Shown here piece after piece: positions 5,872 to 8,902 of a stretch of 8,902 bases of DNA; the stretch's first letter is position 1; every line of letters starts with the position of its first letter. The position numbers and the translations under genes were made by a program. Under the pieces are notes generated by a model. The model did not search any database. It saw only the letters and a list, made by a program, of their open reading frames with translations, and was not told where the DNA came from. Source of the DNA: an uncultured Dorea sp. (lineage in GTDB: Bacteria > Bacillota_A > Clostridia > Lachnospirales > Lachnospiraceae). The stretch covers positions 1 to 8,902 of the forward strand of contig CAOKJI010000045.1 of assembly GCA_948468495.1 (NCBI GenBank), read 5' to 3'.

Positions 5872-6060
5872 TTTAGTACAGACTTGTACAAATAAACTTA
5901 TTTTACATTAATGTTTTATTACATGATAAATTTGTAATATTGGATTTAGAAAATATGCAGGGTGTACTGTAGAAGAAAAGAATAATATTCTTTATCATAT
6001 TGTAGATATTGTTTGCGGTTACACAGCCTTTTGCATCTTATGCGGAAAAAGTAGTTGGAG
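5872..6060 (+). other. AT-rich junction between regulatory locus and AT-rich island
   Basis: No intact gene is present. Base composition drops sharply here. A small inverted repeat GTACA-GACT-TGTAC lies at 5876-5889 and another, ATTACA with TGTAAT, at 5918-5938; neither has the T-run of an intrinsic terminator. No clear terminator follows the SLH gene. The stretch also includes a possible promoter (5902-5930) and, from about 5976, coding remnants described with the holo-ACP-synthase-like fragment. In one frame, about 5973-6081 also reads like a signal peptide interrupted by a stop (KKRIIFFIIL, stop, ILFAVTQPFASYA), which may be chance. Confidence 0.5.
5902..5930 (+). promoter_or_regulatory. 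Possible promoter of the AT-rich island
   Basis: TTTACA (5902-5907, five of six to the -35 consensus) is 17 bp from GATAAA (5925-5930, four of six, preceded by T). It faces the membrane protein gene. In such AT-rich DNA promoter-like matches are common by chance, so confidence is low. Confidence 0.35.
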
Positions 6061-6225
6061 ATGGAAGAAGAGAATTTCTGCCTAACAAGTGAATTGGAGG
6101 ATATATTCTCATATGTAGAAAGAAGATCTAAATTTTTTACTGGTAGGAAATTTGCAATAAAAAATATATTTTGTGAAACTAACAATTGGTGGGGTAGCTT
6201 CATATGCAAAGAAAAACAGCATTAA
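5976..6225 (+). pseudogene. Decayed holo-ACP synthase (AcpS-like) fragment
   Basis: A 54-codon frame (ATG 6061 to TAA 6223-6225) reads LTSELEDIF..VERRSKFFTGRKFAIKNIF, which resembles the middle of AcpS proteins such as that of Bacillus subtilis (LTRSELDQ.....EKR..EFLAGRFAAKEAF, from memory). In another frame just upstream, 5982-6012 reads NILYHIVDIV, resembling the AcpS start with its metal-binding Asp (YGIGLDI). The distance between the two parts, about 26 codons, is close to that in AcpS. Reading them as one gene requires a frameshift near 6060. The metal-binding Glu of KEA is Asn here, and the C-terminal half is missing; the end overlaps the next gene by 22 bp. AcpS transfers phosphopantetheine to carrier proteins, which fits the ligase remnant downstream. 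The likeness is by eye only; no good ribosome site is seen for ATG 6061. Confidence 0.42.
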
Positions 6226-8402
6226 TAATAGGAATATCTAGCGCAACGGCAATATTTGCTTTTGGATTTGGTACAATGTATGTTTTATGGAATATAATTG
6301 GAACTTCTGGAAAGTTACCAGGATTATTTTACTATAAAGCAGCTACAATTGGAGATGGGATATGTCTTCCTGTATTGATTGGTTCAAGTATGGCTTTTAT
6401 TCAATACAATAAATATTTGCTAACATATAGCAATTATAAGAGAAGTATTTTTATGGCTATAATTGCATCGATTTTTGCGGTTATAATACAAGCTTCATGG
6501 CTTGTAAATAATGATACTGTTTTAAATTGGTCTATTCCTATATCACATCACTTTAATTTAGCAGGATGGTATCATTCTTTGTTTTTTATAGTGATGTTCG
6601 GAATAATAACATATCAATTAAGTGAAATTTGGTATGTTATTCGAAATAAACAGATTGAATATTCTTGGTTTGAAAAGGTATTGTTTATGCTTTTTGTTTT
6701 ATCTGGAACGCAGTTTGTTTTAATATTTGTGTCTGATGACTATGGACAGTATTTTTCTATGGTATTTCTTTTGATGGGGGTAGCCATAGGAATTTTAATA
6801 TTATTTTCAATATATTTAAAATCAGCAAACAAACTGTTATTCAAGGAATTGCTACCTGTTATATTTGCTGGAATTTTCGGTGCATATAGTGTTAGCACAT
6901 ATATATGTGTTCCATCTCAAGGAGATGTTGCTATTGCATTAGGTGGTGCTTTGTGTACCTGTTTTTTGTGGCGTGTGGAGAAATATTCGTTGAGTCAAAT
7001 AATATATAAAGATATTTGCACAGTTTTATTTTATTCATGTTCGCTATATATAATTAGTGGATTACATAATGCGATAGAATTATTCTTTGCATCACTGTAC
7101 TTATGTGTAATTACAATTATATGTGAAAAATTATTCAATGGCGAGGTGCGTTATCGTAGTTTTTCTTTGATTGTAACAGAGATATATATAATTATTCATT
7201 CATTTTCTGAGGGTGAAACGATTATTGGAATATTGATTGAACCTATTTTTACAATAATAGTATATATTTTATTTAACAAAGAAATTAGAGATTATTTCAG
7301 CGTTATTGTGAATGCTGAAGAAGCTCAAAATAAAAATCATATTAACAGAACAGAATTTAAACAAAGAAAAGGAAAGGCATATTTTCAAATTGCATTTGGA
7401 ATTTTAGCAATAGTAATACTAATTTCTAGATGGTTGTTAGATATAGCCAAATCTAACAAAATTAAGATAGAAGTCGGAATAATAAATATTCCAATACGAT
7501 TTATAATAGTTCTGCTTATATCTTCCTGTGTTTTATTTATACTTGGGATGAAACAGAATAAAAAATATTTAGTATCTAAGATTATAGCAGTTTTCCTTAC
7601 CTGCTTTATGTTTATTATACTTTTTTTGATAAATATAATAAATATAGGAGTACTACCTTCTCTGGTTTGGACACCGCTTAAGTGGATTATGCTGCTATGC
7701 TCTATTTTTGCGTGTCTTGGATCGGCTATATTATCAGCGCATGGATATTATATGAATGTAGTATGGTTAAGGGGATTAACGAAAAAATATTTGGCAATTG
7801 TTATGGCATTTATTCAATTTATAGGTGGAATCATTTCAAATTTATTTGCAACAATATTAATACTGTGCCAACAAACATGGATACATTTGATATTGATTTT
7901 AATTGTAACAATAATAGTATATATTGCAATTCCGATTTTGAATGCAAGGGTAATTCAATATGAACATGATATATATCATGTTGTAGGCAATAGTTCGCTT
8001 GGAGGTATTGCACAAGATGGACTAATGATTACTTTAGTTGTTTTTTTTGCAGCATATATTCCTTGTGTGTATATAAGTATAATCAATGTGATAGATATAA
8101 ATGCAGTTTTTGGTGCCATAGCGCTAATTTGTGCAGCATTTTCACCGGTAGGATTTTGCATGCATAATAATGTAGAACATTTAGAAAGGCAGAAAGAAGT
8201 TCTAATAAATTATCCTATGGAAGAAGAAATGTGGAATGTGTTGCACGATTGTTTAGTTAGACAGTCCAAGCAAACAATTTTTGCAATGTTACCATATGTA
8301 TGTATAGTTGTTTTTTTTCAAATAGTAAATAGGCTTGGAAAAAGTGAAACAATAACTGAAGCAATAAAAGATATTATAAATACTTATATTGATAAAAAGT
8401 AA
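6204..8402 (+). CDS. Large multi-pass membrane protein of unknown family
   Basis: A 732-aa protein, hydrophobic through nearly its whole length, with roughly 18-20 possible membrane segments. I do not recognise the family. Polar residues in the N-terminal quarter may be important: the motif TIGDGICLPVL with Asp51, and SHHFNLAGWYHS with His115, His116 and His124. A charged loop at about 366-392 (NAEEAQNKNHINRTEFKQRKGK) separates two hydrophobic halves. The C-terminal part has a polar stretch (about 654-690, HNNVEHLERQKEVLINYPMEEE) before a last hydrophobic segment. The start follows GGTGGGG (6188-6194) by nine nt. Base composition is much more AT-rich than the regulatory genes upstream, which suggests acquired DNA. 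It is followed after 32 bp by a broken AMP-dependent ligase, so it probably belonged to the same operon. A transporter or membrane-bound acyl-handling enzyme would fit the context, but nothing in the sequence proves either. Confidence 0.85.
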   Translation: MQRKTALIIGISSATAIFAFGFGTMYVLWNIIGTSGKLPGLFYYKAATIGDGICLPVLIGSSMAFIQYNKYLLTYSNYKRSIFMAIIASIFAVIIQASWLVNNDTVLNWSIPISHHFNLAGWYHSLFFIVMFGIITYQLSEIWYVIRNKQIEYSWFEKVLFMLFVLSGTQFVLIFVSDDYGQYFSMVFLLMGVAIGILILFSIYLKSANKLLFKELLPVIFAGIFGAYSVSTYICVPSQGDVAIALGGALCTCFLWRVEKYSLSQIIYKDICTVLFYSCSLYIISGLHNAIELFFASLYLCVITIICEKLFNGEVRYRSFSLIVTEIYIIIHSFSEGETIIGILIEPIFTIIVYILFNKEIRDYFSVIVNAEEAQNKNHINRTEFKQRKGKAYFQIAFGILAIVILISRWLLDIAKSNKIKIEVGIINIPIRFIIVLLISSCVLFILGMKQNKKYLVSKIIAVFLTCFMFIILFLINIINIGVLPSLVWTPLKWIMLLCSIFACLGSAILSAHGYYMNVVWLRGLTKKYLAIVMAFIQFIGGIISNLFATILILCQQTWIHLILILIVTIIVYIAIPILNARVIQYEHDIYHVVGNSSLGGIAQDGLMITLVVFFAAYIPCVYISIINVIDINAVFGAIALICAAFSPVGFCMHNNVEHLERQKEVLINYPMEEEMWNVLHDCLVRQSKQTIFAMLPYVCIVVFFQIVNRLGKSETITEAIKDIINTYIDKK

Positions 8403-8434
8403 GTGCTTGTATTAGGAAAAGAGAGGTGATTTTT

Positions 8435-8902
8435 GTGGAGAGATATTTAACTGGTTATCCGTCAATTGACAAACCATGGTTAAAATATTACAGTGAGGAA
8501 ATAATTGATATTCATCTTCCAGAATGTACAATTTATGATTGTGTTTGGGATTAACAGTTATTTTAGTACCTTTTTTTAGACCAGAAAAAATTTTAGATTT
8601 TTTTCTTCATTATAAGCCAAATATTGTTGCAAGTATACCAGCTTATTGGACACCATTGCTTAAAAATAAGAAAATTAAGAAATTTGATTTTTCTGATTTA
8701 AGGCTTGCGGCAACGGGTGGGGATGGAATGACTCTGGAAATTGAAGACCAAATGAATGCTTTTTTTAAAAGACATAATTCTGAAGCTATAATGATTAATG
8801 GTTATGGAATGACAGAATTATGCTCTACTGCCACTACGAATTATAGTTTTGCTGTTAAAAGAGGTAGTATTGGTATACCTATGCCTATGAACTTGGTAAA
8901 AA
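8435..8902 (+). pseudogene. AMP-dependent synthetase/ligase with internal deletion and frameshift, runs off window
   Basis: The start is GTG 8435, five nt after AGAGGTGA (8422-8429). The first 39 codons (ERYLTGYPSIDKPWLKYYSEE...PECTIYDCVWD) resemble the usual N-terminus of acyl-CoA or amino-acid adenylating enzymes and end at TAA 8552-8554. From about 8545, a different frame stays open to the window end and reads GLTVILVPFFRPEKILDF, then LAATGGDGM (8704-8730), then the conserved GYGMTE motif (8800-8817) and GSIGIPMP. These later motifs normally lie a few hundred residues in, so roughly 200 codons between the two parts are missing, including the TSGTTGxPK-type ATP loop. The join is at about 8545-8552. 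The gene cannot make a normal ligase. The 3' end lies outside the window. Such enzymes activate an acid as an adenylate and often load a carrier protein, consistent with the AcpS-like remnant upstream. Confidence 0.8.

Noticed and set aside
5876..5938. Inverted repeats GTACA/TGTAC and ATTACA/TGTAAT as terminators of the SLH gene
   Set aside because: Stems are only 5-6 bp, AT-rich, and not followed by a T-run.
7682..7963. 93-codon open frame inside the membrane protein gene
   Set aside because: It is an alternative frame within the intact 732-aa gene in very AT-rich DNA, with no independent ribosome site.
1..8902. CRISPR array, tRNA, rRNA, insertion sequence or integrase
   Set aside because: No regular repeat-spacer pattern, cloverleaf, rRNA-like stretch, transposase or recombinase frame was seen on either strand.

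Overview
The window looks like a chromosomal segment of a Firmicute, most likely a Clostridia/Lachnospiraceae-type anaerobe. The grounds are purine-rich Shine-Dalgarno sites, AgrC-like GHKL kinases paired with LytTR response regulators, and a secreted protein ending in three SLH domains. This is a judgement from family content; no database search was run. All recognised genes are on the + strand.

Positions 1-4370 hold a regulatory locus of moderate GC. Two kinase-like proteins come first (91-840 and 932-2251). They carry complementary defects: the first keeps the RHD-type phosphoacceptor histidine but has lost the Asn of its N-box and the Gly motif of its ATP-binding domain; the second has an intact-looking N-box and Gly motif but has Gln where the histidine should be. 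They are followed by two LytTR response regulators, about 70% identical by eye (2279-2989 and 3475-4188). Each regulator is followed by a copy of the same roughly 125-bp element: two 9-bp direct repeats exactly 21 bp apart (the geometry of LytTR operators), then 35 bp, then an extended -10. So a unit of regulator plus target promoter was duplicated in tandem.

The downstream copy of the promoter leads into an exported 500-aa protein with two Ig-like repeats and three SLH domains (4369-5871), the probable output of the system. The upstream copy has lost the ribosome binding site and start codon at the matching place. It runs about 100 nt into a possible terminator, so it may now make a short RNA or act as an attenuated leader for the second regulator. 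That gap also contains an 8-G tract inside a possible second promoter.

From about 5872 onward the base composition falls sharply to very AT-rich. This part contains a decayed holo-ACP-synthase-like fragment (about 5976-6225), an intact 732-aa multi-pass membrane protein of unknown family (6204-8402), and an AMP-dependent acyl/amino-acid ligase (8435 to the window end) with a large internal deletion and a frame change. Together these look like the remains of a transferred acyl-carrier-type biosynthetic cluster, with only the membrane protein intact in this window.

Working model (inference): the two kinases act as an obligatory pair in which the second phosphorylates the histidine of the first, the phosphate passes to one or both LytTR regulators, and these switch on the SLH surface protein and possibly the second regulator.
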